In this document: positions 41,962-49,866 of the stretch, piece by piece
Layout: each line of letters opens with the position of its first letter
Numbering within the stretch: the first letter of the stretch is position 1
NCBI RefSeq assembly: GCF_009831115.1
Contig: NZ_WUUK01000003.1
Coordinates: 310,001 to 374,000, forward strand
Source: Salinicoccus hispanicus
GTDB taxonomy: Bacteria; Bacillota; Bacilli; Staphylococcales; Salinicoccaceae
DNA length: 64,000 nt
Direction of reading: 5' to 3'
The notes under the pieces: generated by a model
Databases searched by the model: none
The model's input: the letters and a program-made list of their open reading frames with translations, nothing else
What the model was told of the DNA's origin: nothing
Made by a program: the position numbers and the translations under genes

Positions 41962-42940
41962 CGTCCAGTGTCAGTGCCTGGGTAGCAGTGAACAGTGCGA
42001 GTGTGAAGACTTCATCCTTTGAACATCCGCGGGAGAGGTCGTTGACCGGCTTGTTCAGTCCTTGGAGAATCGGGCCGTAGGCTTCAAACCCACCAAGACG
42101 CTGAGCAATCTTGTAGCCGATATTGCCTGCTTCCAGGGAAGGGAATACGAATACATTGGCCTGCCCTTTCAGTTCGGAATCCGGTGCTTTCTTTTCTGCT
42201 ACACTCGGTACGAATGCCGCATCAAACTGAAGTTCTCCGTCAATCGGCACCTCAGGCAGTTTTTCTTTCGCATACTGTGTCGCAAGTTTCACCTTTTCGG
42301 TCTCCTCGGTTTTCGCGGAGCCTCTTGTAGAGAAGCTGAGCAGGGCAACACGGGGATCAATTTCGAAACTGCGCGCCGTCTTGGCAGTTTCCACCGCCAC
42401 TTCAGCCAACTCTTCAGCATTCAGTTCCGGATTGATGGCGCAGTCTCCCATGACATACAACTCATCTTCACGCAGCATGAAGAATACGCCACTTGTACGT
42501 GTGACGCCAGGTTTCGTCTTGATGATCTGCAGTGCTGGACGGACTGTATCTGGAGTCGAGTGAACAGCACCGGACACAAGGCCTTTCGCACGACCTGTGT
42601 ATACGAGCATCGTACCGAAATAATTGGCGTCTTTCAGAATTTCGTATGCTTGTTCTGCAGTCACTTTACCTTTGCGGCGTTTGACGAATTCTTCTACCAG
42701 TATTTCCATATCTTCATAATCGGCCGGATCGATGGTTGTGAGCGCACTGATATCCAGCTGCTCTTTATTCGCAAGAGCTTCAAGATCAGATGCACTGCCA
42801 AGAATGACCGGTTTGACGTAGGATGTTTCAGCAAGTTCCACAGCGGCCCTGAGGACCCTCGGGTCGTTGCCTTCCGGGAAGACGATTTCTATATTCTTAC
42901 CTTCCAGGTTCGATTTGAGATTCTCGATAAATTGACTCAT
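41954..42940 (-). CDS. pta: Phosphate acetyltransferase
   Basis: This 328-residue single-domain enzyme interconverts acetyl-CoA and acetyl phosphate in the overflow acetate pathway. Family motifs visible are IVFPEGNDPRVLRAA, AKGLVSGAVHSTPDTVRPALQIIKTKPG and LSFSTRGSAKTEETEKV, with VFPSLEAGNIGYKIAQRLGG near the C-terminus. The length is that of the short Firmicute type. A consensus promoter lies upstream, with a cre box centred about 54 bp before the predicted start site, the position used for CcpA activation. It overlaps lipL by 8 nt. Confidence 0.97.
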   Translation of the reverse strand: MSQFIENLKSNLEGKNIEIVFPEGNDPRVLRAAVELAETSYVKPVILGSASDLEALANKEQLDISALTTIDPADYEDMEILVEEFVKRRKGKVTAEQAYEILKDANYFGTMLVYTGRAKGLVSGAVHSTPDTVRPALQIIKTKPGVTRTSGVFFMLREDELYVMGDCAINPELNAEELAEVAVETAKTARSFEIDPRVALLSFSTRGSAKTEETEKVKLATQYAKEKLPEVPIDGELQFDAAFVPSVAEKKAPDSELKGQANVFVFPSLEAGNIGYKIAQRLGGFEAYGPILQGLNKPVNDLSRGCSKDEVFTLALFTATQALTLDDA

Positions 42941-42974
42941 AATATCCTCCTTGGTTAGCCTTTACATACGCTAT

Positions 42975-43029
42975 ATTATACTCTTTCTGTCACATTATTT
43001 CACCCCCATGTGCTTTTAAAACGTTTTCT
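42975..43029 (-). promoter_or_regulatory. pta promoter with upstream activating cre box
   Basis: On the minus strand -10 TATAAT (42975-42980) is preceded after 17 nt by a weak -35 GTGAAA (42998-43003). A cre-like TTAAAACGTTTTCT (43016-43029, one mismatch) is centred about 54-55 bp upstream of the predicted start. Weak -35 plus a cre at this distance matches CcpA-activated pta/ackA promoters of Bacillus. Confidence 0.7.
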
Positions 43030-43075
43030 TATCAAGTAGAATGAAGAGAGATATCAAAAAAGGAGAGATACACTA

Positions 43076-43822
43076 ATGAATGAAGCTGCGCAAACACTTG
43101 ATGGCTGGTATAGCCTTCACCTTCTCTACAACGTGGACTGGGCATCCCTTCGCCTGCTCGAGGAAGAAGAGATGAACACACTTGTTTCGGAACTGAAAGG
43201 CTTCATCGAACGCCAGGAAGAAGTCCATCAGAAAAATGAAGGGAGCTATGCCTTCTATAATGTCACTGGACAGAAAGCTGACCTGATCCTCTGGATGCTG
43301 CGTCCGACAGTTGAGGAACTCAACACACTGGAACTGGAATTCAACAAGCTCGCAATCAGCGATTTCCTCATCCCTTCCTATTCATATGTATCCATCATAG
43401 AACTCAGCAACTACCTGGCGAAAGAGTCCGGTGAGGATCCCTACCAGAATGAATATGTCAGGAAGCGTCTCTACCCGACAGTTCCAAAATCCCGCTACAT
43501 CTGTTTCTATCCAATGGATAAGCGTCGTCAGGGCGATGACAACTGGTATATGCTCGATATGGAGAAACGTCGTGAACTCATGCGTTCCCATGGCATGATC
43601 GGCCGCGGCTATGCGGGTAAAGTAAGACAGTTCATTACAGGTTCCGTCGGCCTCGACGAATACGAGTGGGGTGTCACATTGTTCTCGGATGACATGCTGC
43701 AGTTCAAAAAACTGATCTATGAGATGAGATTTGATGAAGTATCCGCACGCTACGGCGATTTCGGAGACTTCTATGTAGGTGTCCACCTGCCGGTTGAAAA
43801 TATTTCCGCCTTCTTCAGATAA
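43076..43822 (+). CDS. hemQ: Coproheme decarboxylase (chlorite dismutase-like HemQ)
   Basis: This 248-residue protein catalyses the last step of the Gram-positive coproporphyrin-dependent heme pathway, decarboxylating coproheme with peroxide. Recognisable features are [14 protein letters not shown] at the start, [13 protein letters not shown], the tyrosine segment [55 protein letters not shown], and [10 protein letters not shown] before the conserved end. The gene is divergent from pta; the shared 135 nt hold the pta promoter and cre box. The ribosome site is AAAGGAGAG. Confidence 0.95.
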   Translation: MNEAAQTLDGWYSLHLLYNVDWASLRLLEEEEMNTLVSELKGFIERQEEVHQKNEGSYAFYNVTGQKADLILWMLRPTVEELNTLELEFNKLAISDFLIPSYSYVSIIELSNYLAKESGEDPYQNEYVRKRLYPTVPKSRYICFYPMDKRRQGDDNWYMLDMEKRRELMRSHGMIGRGYAGKVRQFITGSVGLDEYEWGVTLFSDDMLQFKKLIYEMRFDEVSARYGDFGDFYVGVHLPVENISAFFR

Positions 43823-43899
43823 GTATTTAGGTTTTAATGTGTACCTGAATGGTTATATATAAATGAATGTACTTATCGAAACAGTTGGGAGGAATCACG

Positions 43900-43992
43900 A
43901 TGGGCCGTCTATTACGAAGACTTATCCCCTTGGCACTGCCATTCATCATCAAAAAATTCAAAAACCGTAAAAAAGGTGGAGGCAACAAGTAG
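43900..43992 (+). CDS. Small cationic amphipathic peptide (30 aa)
   Basis: ATG at 43900 follows GGGAGG by six to seven bases and encodes 30 residues: MGRLLRRLIPLALPFIIKKF, then a Lys/Gly/Asn-rich tail. The first 20 residues alternate hydrophobic and basic positions and could form a membrane-active helix; the net charge is strongly positive. A strong terminator follows at 44016-44039, so this is a complete transcription unit. I do not recognise the family. Similar tiny proteins occur in staphylococci. It might be a toxin, a bacteriocin-like or PSM-like peptide, or a structural membrane peptide. Confidence 0.65.
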   Translation: MGRLLRRLIPLALPFIIKKFKNRKKGGGNK

Positions 43993-44015
43993 AACCCTTG
44001 CGCCTTGAAATAGAA

Positions 44016-44039
44016 GACCCCCTCATCCCGAGGGGGTCT
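44016..44039. terminator. Bidirectional intrinsic terminator
   Basis: GACCCCCTC and GAGGGGGTC form a GC-rich stem with a short loop, flanked by A and T runs. It lies between the peptide gene and the convergent ABC permease gene. Confidence 0.92.
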
Positions 44040-44050
44040 CTTTTCTTTTT

Positions 44051-44746
44051 CTATTTGACCTTTACAGGCACAGAACGGATGAGTGATTGCAAAATCGCAA
44101 CGGTGAAGAAAATCAGGAACAGGCTGAACACGATCGTCATGAACAGGTTGCCCGATGCATATGGTGTCACATCAATATCAAAGACCGTCCCTCTTGTCTG
44201 CCACATCCAGAGTGAATCGATTGCCACCAGAATGCATAGGCTGAGTACGATGGAAATCATGCCACCGAGGAAACCGCGATAGAAGCCGATACTGATGATG
44301 AACCCACCGAGGAAGAATGTAAATGTGGTAAGCAGATGCCCCAGTATATGGACAAGCGGACCACTTTCAAGATCACCGACGACAATACTGCCGCCGAACC
44401 ACGGCATGAAGTTCATGATGACGGATATGATACCGGTCATGGCTGCCAGCGCGATGGTGATGATGCCACCCGTCAGAAGCATTGCGCGAAGGAAGGTCCT
44501 TCTTGTCAATCCAAGGCTGACCGAAAGTTCAAGGAACATGAATACACTCAAGATACCCGCTACCAGCATGAATATCTCGTTGGCTGACAGTGCCATTGCG
44601 TAGAATGACATTTCATTTATGTCTTGTTCATTGATGAATATCGAGACGAGTATATAGATAATCAGCATTATCGGCAAATACCATAGTGTCCATTTGAAGA
44701 TCTGTCCTGAAAAGTCCATCGCCGCCAGTTTCAATTTATTATTCAT
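44051..44746 (-). CDS. ABC transporter permease subunit
   Basis: This 231-residue membrane protein has six hydrophobic helices, near residues 20-38, 48-72, 85-110, 130-155, 158-178 and 198-222. SLGLTRRTFLRAMLLTGGI, after the second helix, resembles the coupling region of YtrC/PmtB-like permeases. It overlaps the ATP-binding subunit gene by 4 nt (ATGA) and is last in the GntR-ATPase-permease operon. With only one ATPase and one permease gene the complex is probably a homodimer of each. The substrate is unknown. Confidence 0.8.
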   Translation of the reverse strand: MNNKLKLAAMDFSGQIFKWTLWYLPIMLIIYILVSIFINEQDINEMSFYAMALSANEIFMLVAGILSVFMFLELSVSLGLTRRTFLRAMLLTGGIITIALAAMTGIISVIMNFMPWFGGSIVVGDLESGPLVHILGHLLTTFTFFLGGFIISIGFYRGFLGGMISIVLSLCILVAIDSLWMWQTRGTVFDIDVTPYASGNLFMTIVFSLFLIFFTVAILQSLIRSVPVKVK

Positions 44747-45627
44747 TGCACACTCTCCTTCTCTTCAGTCATTCTTATAAACAATTCCTGCAGTTTCAAA
44801 GATGAAATATTGAGATGACTCGATCTTGCTTCCGCCTGCTGCACTTCATCCATGCGGCCGAGCACCATGTCCGAACGCGTCGGTCCGAGATTCTGACTGG
44901 CCAGTACATCCATGTCATGTGTAAACCGGGCCACTTTTTCTTCCGGACCTGTGACCTTGAACCCCCGTTCGAGGAATACATCGAGCGGTTCCTGAGCCAG
45001 CACCCTGCCATGATGGATGATGATGACTTCGTCAAAAAGATATTCCATCTCAGAAACAATGTGTGTCGAGAGAATCATGGTTCTCGGATTACGCGCGTTC
45101 GCCTCCAGAACTTTCTGGTAGAAGTACTCTCTGGAAGGCGCATCCATGCCATTGGTCACTTCATCGAAAATTGTAATTGGGGAATTCGAAGCCAGACCGA
45201 TGATTGCGTTCACTGCTGCCTGCTGTCCTTTCGACATGCGGTTGATCGGCTTATCATGAGTGATGCCGAATCCCTCAAAGAGAGTTTTTGCATAATCAAG
45301 ATCGAAGTTGTTCTTGTATCTTTTTGTCAATTTGCATAGATCCATCGGTGTACGGTACTCCTCCGAGTAGTCCACTTCGTATAGGAAATCCACTTGCGGC
45401 ATAAGCGTTTCATTTTCAAATGGATCCTGTCCATCGATGGTGATTGATCCGCGCGTCGGCTTTCTGAACGAAGCAATCAGGGAAAGCAGTGTCGTCTTAC
45501 CTGCGCCATTACGGCCAAGCAGCCCATAGACCTTACCTTGTTCCATTTTCAGCGTAATATCTTCGAGCACATTATCCTTCTTTATATCCAAAGATGCATT
45601 TTTGATTTCCAATAGACTATTTTTCAT
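44743..45627 (-). CDS. ABC transporter ATP-binding protein (YtrB/PmtA-like)
   Basis: This 294-residue ATPase has Walker A GLLGRNGAGKTT, an altered signature RMSKGQQAAVNAIIG in place of LSGGQ, and Walker B PITIFDEVTNGMDAP with its glutamate. The H-loop lies in MILSTHIVSE. The C-terminal 80 residues are an exporter-type extension. The MSKGQ variant is typical of the YtrB/PmtA group. Its start overlaps the end of the GntR regulator gene by 11 nt, so it is controlled by the operator at 46015-46038. Confidence 0.9.
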   Translation of the reverse strand: MKNSLLEIKNASLDIKKDNVLEDITLKMEQGKVYGLLGRNGAGKTTLLSLIASFRKPTRGSITIDGQDPFENETLMPQVDFLYEVDYSEEYRTPMDLCKLTKRYKNNFDLDYAKTLFEGFGITHDKPINRMSKGQQAAVNAIIGLASNSPITIFDEVTNGMDAPSREYFYQKVLEANARNPRTMILSTHIVSEMEYLFDEVIIIHHGRVLAQEPLDVFLERGFKVTGPEEKVARFTHDMDVLASQNLGPTRSDMVLGRMDEVQQAEARSSHLNISSLKLQELFIRMTEEKESVQ

Positions 45628-45997
45628 TCATATTCCCCTCCATCTCCTGAATCAATCCTTCAATCTCCTGTTTCGTGAAACCCAATTTCGCCGCTTCCTG
45701 CATCATCGGTTCCAAATATTCACTGACAAAGCTGTCTTTCCTGTCATCTAGCAATACATTTTTCGCTTCTGGTTCAACAAACATGCCCACACCACGCTTC
45801 TTGTAGATTATTCCTTCTTCCACCAGCTGATTCACACCTTTCGCAACCGTCAGATGATTCACTTTGTAGAACTGGACGATTTCATTCGTCGAAGGAATCC
45901 GGTCGTGCGGTTTGAGCGTGCCGTCGATAATCTGGTCACTGACCCAATCTTTGATCTGCTCAAAAATCGGTTTCTTATCGTTAAGCATTCCCGACAT
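45617..45997 (-). CDS. GntR-family regulator (YtrA/PmtR-like)
   Basis: This 126-residue short GntR protein of the YtrA subfamily has a winged helix at residues 8-75 (PIFEQIKDWVSDQIIDGTLK, PSTNEIVQFYKVNHLTVAKGVNQLVEEGIIYKK) and only a small helical dimer tail. Starts further upstream lie within or beyond the GAGGAGG site, so the ATG at 45997 is chosen. It heads the ABC operon and almost certainly represses it from a 24-bp inverted repeat over the -10 box. In S. aureus the comparable PmtR senses phenol-soluble modulins, and in Bacillus YtrA responds to wall antibiotics. Confidence 0.88.
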   Translation of the reverse strand: MSGMLNDKKPIFEQIKDWVSDQIIDGTLKPHDRIPSTNEIVQFYKVNHLTVAKGVNQLVEEGIIYKKRGVGMFVEPEAKNVLLDDRKDSFVSEYLEPMMQEAAKLGFTKQEIEGLIQEMEGNMNEK

Positions 45998-46014
45998 ACG
46001 CATCCTCCTCAACT

Positions 46015-46064
46015 ACTTATATAGTTATGTATATAAGTATATACCACCATATGAAATATGTAAA
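46015..46064 (-). promoter_or_regulatory. Promoter and operator of the GntR-ABC operon
   Basis: On the minus strand -35 TTTACA (46059-46064), a 17-nt spacer and -10 TATACT (46036-46041) are visible. The perfect inverted repeat ACTTATATA-GTTATG-TATATAAGT (46015-46038) starts at the -10 box and covers the transcription start, ending 17 nt before the chosen ATG. Confidence 0.8.
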
Positions 46065-46151
46065 CACATTCTGTCTGAAGTATCGTTTTTATTTGGAAAA
46101 AGAGGAGAGAAGTGTTGGTTGAAGTGCTAATCATCACTCGTGGGGCCAGCC

Positions 46152-46330
46152 ATGGTGAATTGGAGCGTTAACTTGCCATCGCAAAGGCCACGATGGTGAA
46201 TTGGCCCCCTAACTTGCCATCGCAAAGGCTGCGATGGTGAATTGGCCCCCTAACTTGCCATCGCAAAGGCTGCGATGGTGAATTGGACCCCTAACTTGCC
46301 GTCGCAAAGGCCACGATGGTGAATTGGACC
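46152..46330. repeat. Tandem 41-bp repeats containing hairpins
   Basis: The start ATGGTGAATTGG recurs at 46152, 46193, 46234, 46275 and 46316, exactly 41 bp apart, giving four full units and a partial one. Each junction holds CCATCGCA-AAGGC-TGCGATGG or a close variant, an 8-bp hairpin with a 5-nt loop; loop-side changes are partly compensated. No convincing reading frame uses it. It lies in the 370-nt region between the GntR-ABC promoter and the DUF423 terminator. Confidence 0.85.
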
Positions 46331-46404
46331 CCTAACCTCCAACCTCCGCTGACTGTCCGACTCAGCGCAAATTACAGATACACCACCACTCATTTTCCTC
46401 AAAA

Positions 46405-46428
46405 CAAAAACCCCGCCGAAGCGGGGTT
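46405..46428 (-). terminator. DUF423 gene terminator
   Basis: AACCCCGC-CGAA-GCGGGGTT forms a perfect 8-bp stem (46409-46416 / 46421-46428). On the minus strand TTTGTTTTG follows. Confidence 0.92.
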
Positions 46429-46437
46429 CATCAAAAA

Positions 46438-46803
46438 TTATAGTCTGACCATGCCGATGATGAGGCATACCCATCCAGCGAGGAAAAGCACCCCACCGAT
46501 CGGGGTGATTGCGCCGAGGATGGAGATGCCACTGACGGCTAGAATATAAAGCGAGCCACTGAAAAAGACGATGCCGAGCAGCATCAGCCAGCCGGCAGCA
46601 CCAAGCAGCGGTGCCCCTGTCACCTGTACGAGAATACCGACAGCGATCAGGCCTAAAGCGTGGTACATTTGATAGGAGACGGCTTTTTCCCATACGCTCA
46701 TATAATGTTCACTGATCTTGCCTTCAAGACCATGGGCACCGAAGGCGCCGAGTGCCACTGAAATGAGCGCGTTGACCGCTCCGAGTATGATGAATGTTTT
46801 CAT
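46438..46803 (-). CDS. DUF423 family small membrane protein
   Basis: This 121-residue protein has four membrane helices and matches DUF423: [28 protein letters not shown] at the start, [13 protein letters not shown], and [12 protein letters not shown] with a final [11 protein letters not shown]. The function is unknown. It begins 22 nt after the DUF5327 gene and is last in the ung-DUF5327-DUF423 operon, ending at a strong terminator. The same group occurs around ywdK in Bacillus. Confidence 0.9.
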   Translation of the reverse strand: MKTFIILGAVNALISVALGAFGAHGLEGKISEHYMSVWEKAVSYQMYHALGLIAVGILVQVTGAPLLGAAGWLMLLGIVFFSGSLYILAVSGISILGAITPIGGVLFLAGWVCLIIGMVRL

Positions 46804-46825
46804 TTATTTTCTCCTTTGGATCAAT

Positions 46826-47149
46826 CTAGAAATCGAACAGCGACTCGCCATTGCCAAAACCGTCGTCTGTCCTGAGTGTCTCTTTCGTCAGCGGTTCCGG
46901 TGCTGGATTGTTCTGGGTGGTCCTGCCGCCCATCTTTTCGAGCATCATCCGATCCTGTTCCGACAACGACTGTCCGTCAGATACGCCAGCCGGCGGCACA
47001 GATGCCATCGTTATATCGCTTGCATCGGACTTCAGCAGTCCAAGCAGACGTTCCATCGCATAAAGGTGCTTCTCGAATTCATGCGGTTGACTGGCCACTT
47101 CCATTCTATGAAGCTCCTGCTTCAGCTCGGAAATGATTTCACGTTTCAT
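46826..47149 (-). CDS. DUF5327 family protein (YwdI-like)
   Basis: This is a 107-residue soluble protein. The N-terminal half is helical ([35 protein letters not shown]) and the C-terminal half is Pro/Gly/Asn-rich and probably disordered. The neighbourhood (4-nt overlap with ung upstream, DUF423 downstream) and the helical start match YwdI/DUF5327. Its role is unknown. A link to uracil excision is suggested only by gene order. Confidence 0.78.
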   Translation of the reverse strand: MKREIISELKQELHRMEVASQPHEFEKHLYAMERLLGLLKSDASDITMASVPPAGVSDGQSLSEQDRMMLEKMGGRTTQNNPAPEPLTKETLRTDDGFGNGESLFDF

Positions 47150-47799
47150 TCCTGTTCACTCCAGTCGACAGGTCTTCTGCCCTGCGCCTCCAGATATTCA
47201 TTTGTACGGCTGAAGGGTTTGGTCCCAAAGAAGCCTCTGTAGGCGGAAAGCGGGCTTGGATGGGTGGACTTGATGACACAGTGTTTCGACGTATCGATCA
47301 GCTTCTCCTTCTTCTGGGCAGGTTTACCCCATAAAATGAAGACCACATGCTCAAGATTTTCGGAAACATGTCTGATGATGCCGTCCGTAAATGGTTCCCA
47401 GCCGAGTCCTCGGTGGGAATTCGCATCGTGAGCATCCACGGTAAGCACCGTATTAAGGAGTAGGACACCTTCTTTTGCCCAGTCTCTGAGACTCCCTTTC
47501 GTCCTGACGATCCCGAGGTCATCCTCCAGTTCCTTATACATGTTTCTCAAGGATGGCGGTACTTTCACACCTTCATTGACTGAAAATGCAAGACCGTGGG
47601 ACTGCCCTTCTCCGTGATACGGGTCCTGTCCGAGTATGACCACTCTGACATTTTCAAATGATGTCAGCTCGAAAGCCGTATATATCTGTTCACGCGGAGG
47701 GAATACTTCTCCTGTGCTATATTTTTCCTCAAGTGTCGATTCCAGTTCTGTAAAGTCATTCTCTTCTTTTATTGATTGAAAAACATCTTGCCATTCCAT
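47146..47799 (-). CDS. ung: Uracil-DNA glycosylase (family 1)
   Basis: This 217-residue enzyme removes uracil from DNA in base excision repair. The water-activating motif is [39 protein letters not shown] carries the uracil-binding asparagine, and the DNA-intercalation loop is [13 protein letters not shown]. The length is standard for bacterial Ung. It is first of three overlapping or close genes (DUF5327 by 4 nt, then DUF423) and diverges from thiD. Confidence 0.96.
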   Translation of the reverse strand: MEWQDVFQSIKEENDFTELESTLEEKYSTGEVFPPREQIYTAFELTSFENVRVVILGQDPYHGEGQSHGLAFSVNEGVKVPPSLRNMYKELEDDLGIVRTKGSLRDWAKEGVLLLNTVLTVDAHDANSHRGLGWEPFTDGIIRHVSENLEHVVFILWGKPAQKKEKLIDTSKHCVIKSTHPSPLSAYRGFFGTKPFSRTNEYLEAQGRRPVDWSEQE

Positions 47800-47916
47800 A
47801 GAATTTTCACCTCTGTCTAAAGTTTGATTATATCATTTACACAAGCATGTCTCTAGAAATATACCCTTTATTATAGTAAAATATAATATTATTAACGATA
47901 TTGGAGGAATGAACTC

Positions 47917-48747
47917 ATGGCACTTAAAAAGACACTCACAATAGCGGGTTCCGATACAAGCGGCGGCGCAGGTATTGCTGCAGACCTGAAGACGTTCCAG
48001 GAGCATGAAACCTATGGCATGACTGCACTGACTACGATTGTGACAATGGACCCTGAAACCTGGTCTCACGGTGTCAATCCAATTCCCTTGGAGGTGGTTG
48101 ACGCCCAGATCGAGACGGCGCTATCCATTTCACCGGACGCGATCAAGACAGGCATGCTGCCTTCAGAAGAAGTCATCGAACGCAGCAAACACGCATTCCT
48201 TAATAGTGAAGCGAAACACTTTGTAGTCGATCCTGTCATGGTATGCAAAGGCGATGATGAGGTATTGAACCCCGGCCTCGTCGACGCCATGATCGAGCAC
48301 TTGCTCCCGCATGCGACAGTTGTTACACCGAACTTGTTCGAAGCAGGTCAGCTTGCCGGCTACAAGACGCCGACAACACTGGATGCAGCGAAGAAATGTG
48401 CTGAAGTCATCCATGCGAAAGGTGTCCAGCACGTCATCATCAAAGGCGGCTCCGATATTGAGGGCGATAAGGCAGTGGATGTATACTATGATGGCAAAGC
48501 CTTCCACCTGCTTACAAGCGATAAGATAGATGCATCCTACAACCATGGTGCCGGCTGCACATTCGCAGCAGCAATCACAGCAAATCTTGCCAATGGACAG
48601 GAACCGCTTGAAGCAATCCAGAACGCCAAGGCATTCGTCACTTCAGCAATCAAGAACGGATGGAAAATGAACGACCACGTCGGTGTTGTCCGCCACGGCG
48701 CATTCAACGCTGTAGAACAGATCGAAGTTACAGACGAACAAATATAG
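47917..48747 (+). CDS. thiD: Bifunctional hydroxymethylpyrimidine kinase/phosphomethylpyrimidine kinase or pyridoxine kinase
   Basis: This 276-residue ribokinase-fold kinase starts LTIAGSDTSGGAGIAADLKTFQEHETYGMTALT, the ThiD/PdxK substrate segment. It has GTGNTLVDPVMVCKGD-like VVDPVMVCKGDD, the cation site VIIKGG, and the catalytic ASYNHGAGCTFAAAITA. In staphylococci the second such gene is a PdxK-type vitamin B6 kinase, so pyridoxine may be the main substrate. No TPP riboswitch is visible in the 117 nt upstream, which favours pdxK over a thiamine operon. TTGGAGG precedes the start. Confidence 0.88.
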   Translation: MALKKTLTIAGSDTSGGAGIAADLKTFQEHETYGMTALTTIVTMDPETWSHGVNPIPLEVVDAQIETALSISPDAIKTGMLPSEEVIERSKHAFLNSEAKHFVVDPVMVCKGDDEVLNPGLVDAMIEHLLPHATVVTPNLFEAGQLAGYKTPTTLDAAKKCAEVIHAKGVQHVIIKGGSDIEGDKAVDVYYDGKAFHLLTSDKIDASYNHGAGCTFAAAITANLANGQEPLEAIQNAKAFVTSAIKNGWKMNDHVGVVRHGAFNAVEQIEVTDEQI

Positions 48748-48815
48748 TCGGTTTTGTAAAAGAGATAGCACACCTATCTCTTTTATCTATGCTATTTTAA
48801 GGAGCGCTCATATAA

Positions 48816-49175
48816 ATGGAGAAAATCAATCTCGAACAGGTTCAGGAGCTATTGAACAGCTACCAGAGCAAACAGGTCTACGTCCATGTTGAAGTGACCA
48901 GCGGCATGTATGCCAGCCACATGGATGAGCAGGTATTCAACACGGGCATGTTCCTGAGAAACGTACCGGTCACATTTACACAAGGTGCCGTCAAAGGTGG
49001 CACCAATGGCGAATTCCGAGTCGGTCTGAAGCTTGATAACGGCGGTTGGATCTACGTTCTTGGACTGACGCATTTCGAAGTCAATGAGAACGGCGAATTC
49101 ATCATGCACGGCTTCAACTACGATGGAAAATTGGCCACTGCACTAGAAATTTCTACAAAAGAATTCTTTAAATAG
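48816..49175 (+). CDS. YojF family protein (DUF1806)
   Basis: This 119-residue protein has VYVHVEVTSGMYASHMDEQVFNTGMFLRN followed by a beta-rich middle (FRVGLKLDNGGWIYVLGLTHFEVNENGEF), matching YojF/DUF1806. The family is regularly encoded just before bshB2, as here with an 11-nt gap. It is likely to assist bacillithiol metabolism, though no activity is established to my knowledge. It starts the yojF-bshB2-folE2 operon; the ribosome site is AAGGAG. Confidence 0.88.
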   Translation: MEKINLEQVQELLNSYQSKQVYVHVEVTSGMYASHMDEQVFNTGMFLRNVPVTFTQGAVKGGTNGEFRVGLKLDNGGWIYVLGLTHFEVNENGEFIMHGFNYDGKLATALEISTKEFFK

Positions 49176-49186
49176 GAGGATCAGCT

Positions 49187-49855
49187 ATGGAAAAAGAAAG
49201 ACAAGTACTCGTCATCTTCCCCCACCCGGACGATGAAGCTTTTGGAGTAAGTGGGACAATGAGCCGCTATGTCGACATGGGTGTACCTGTAACATATGCC
49301 TGCCTGACTTTCGGCGACATGGGAAGAAACCTCGGCTATCCTCCATTCGCAACCCGGGAATCACTGCATACGATACGTAAAAAGGAAGTCGAGGAAAGTG
49401 CGCGGCTGATCGGCCTTGATGACCTCAGACTTCTCGGCTATCGCGATAAGACGTTGGAATTCGAAGCACCTGGTCACCTTCAAGGCGTCGTCAGAGAGAT
49501 GATCGATGAGCTCAACCCGAGCAGAATAATCACTTTCTATCCTGGCTATTCCGTCCATCCGGACCATGAAGCCACTGCAGAAGCAGTCGTTGCGGCTGTC
49601 TCCGAAATGCCTAAATCCGAGCGTCCGACACTGCAGCTCGTCGCCTTCAGCAACAATACACAGGAAGACCTGGGTGAGCCGGATATCATCGTCGATATCG
49701 AAGGCTACGAAAAGCGCAAGGAGAAGATCATGGCAGCTCACGAATCACAGACCGGACCATTGCTCAAAACGCTTGCTGCAAAAACCCAGGAGAGCGAAGC
49801 TGCACGCCAGATGTGGATGAAAAACGAAACATTCTACAGTTATGATATAGATTAA
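49187..49855 (+). CDS. bshB2: Bacillithiol biosynthesis N-acetylglucosaminyl-malate deacetylase
   Basis: This 222-residue zinc-dependent LmbE/PIG-L deacetylase has the metal and catalytic motif [15 protein letters not shown], the basic segment GDMGRNLG, and the histidine pair in [14 protein letters not shown]. It removes the acetyl group from GlcNAc-malate in bacillithiol synthesis or its conjugates. The YojF partner directly upstream identifies the BshB2 form rather than BshB1. FolE2 follows after 11 nt. Confidence 0.92.
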   Translation: MEKERQVLVIFPHPDDEAFGVSGTMSRYVDMGVPVTYACLTFGDMGRNLGYPPFATRESLHTIRKKEVEESARLIGLDDLRLLGYRDKTLEFEAPGHLQGVVREMIDELNPSRIITFYPGYSVHPDHEATAEAVVAAVSEMPKSERPTLQLVAFSNNTQEDLGEPDIIVDIEGYEKRKEKIMAAHESQTGPLLKTLAAKTQESEAARQMWMKNETFYSYDID

Positions 49856-49866
49856 GGAGTAGAAAC

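Noticed and set aside
42062-42958. Long plus-strand frame opposite pta
   Set aside because: pta is unmistakable on the other strand; this frame is rich in Cys, Phe and Arg as expected for reverse-complement shadows.
46152-46330. CRISPR-like regular repeats
   Set aside because: The 41-bp units are contiguous with no unique spacers, too few, and no cas gene is present.
46250-46693. Long minus-strand frame through the repeats and part of the DUF423 gene
   Set aside because: It has low-complexity Arg/His-rich translation, no ribosome site, and it overlaps a clearly real gene in another frame.
47820-47916. Possible TPP riboswitch before thiD
   Set aside because: The space is only about 100 nt, and I see no CUGAGA-type core or paired arms.
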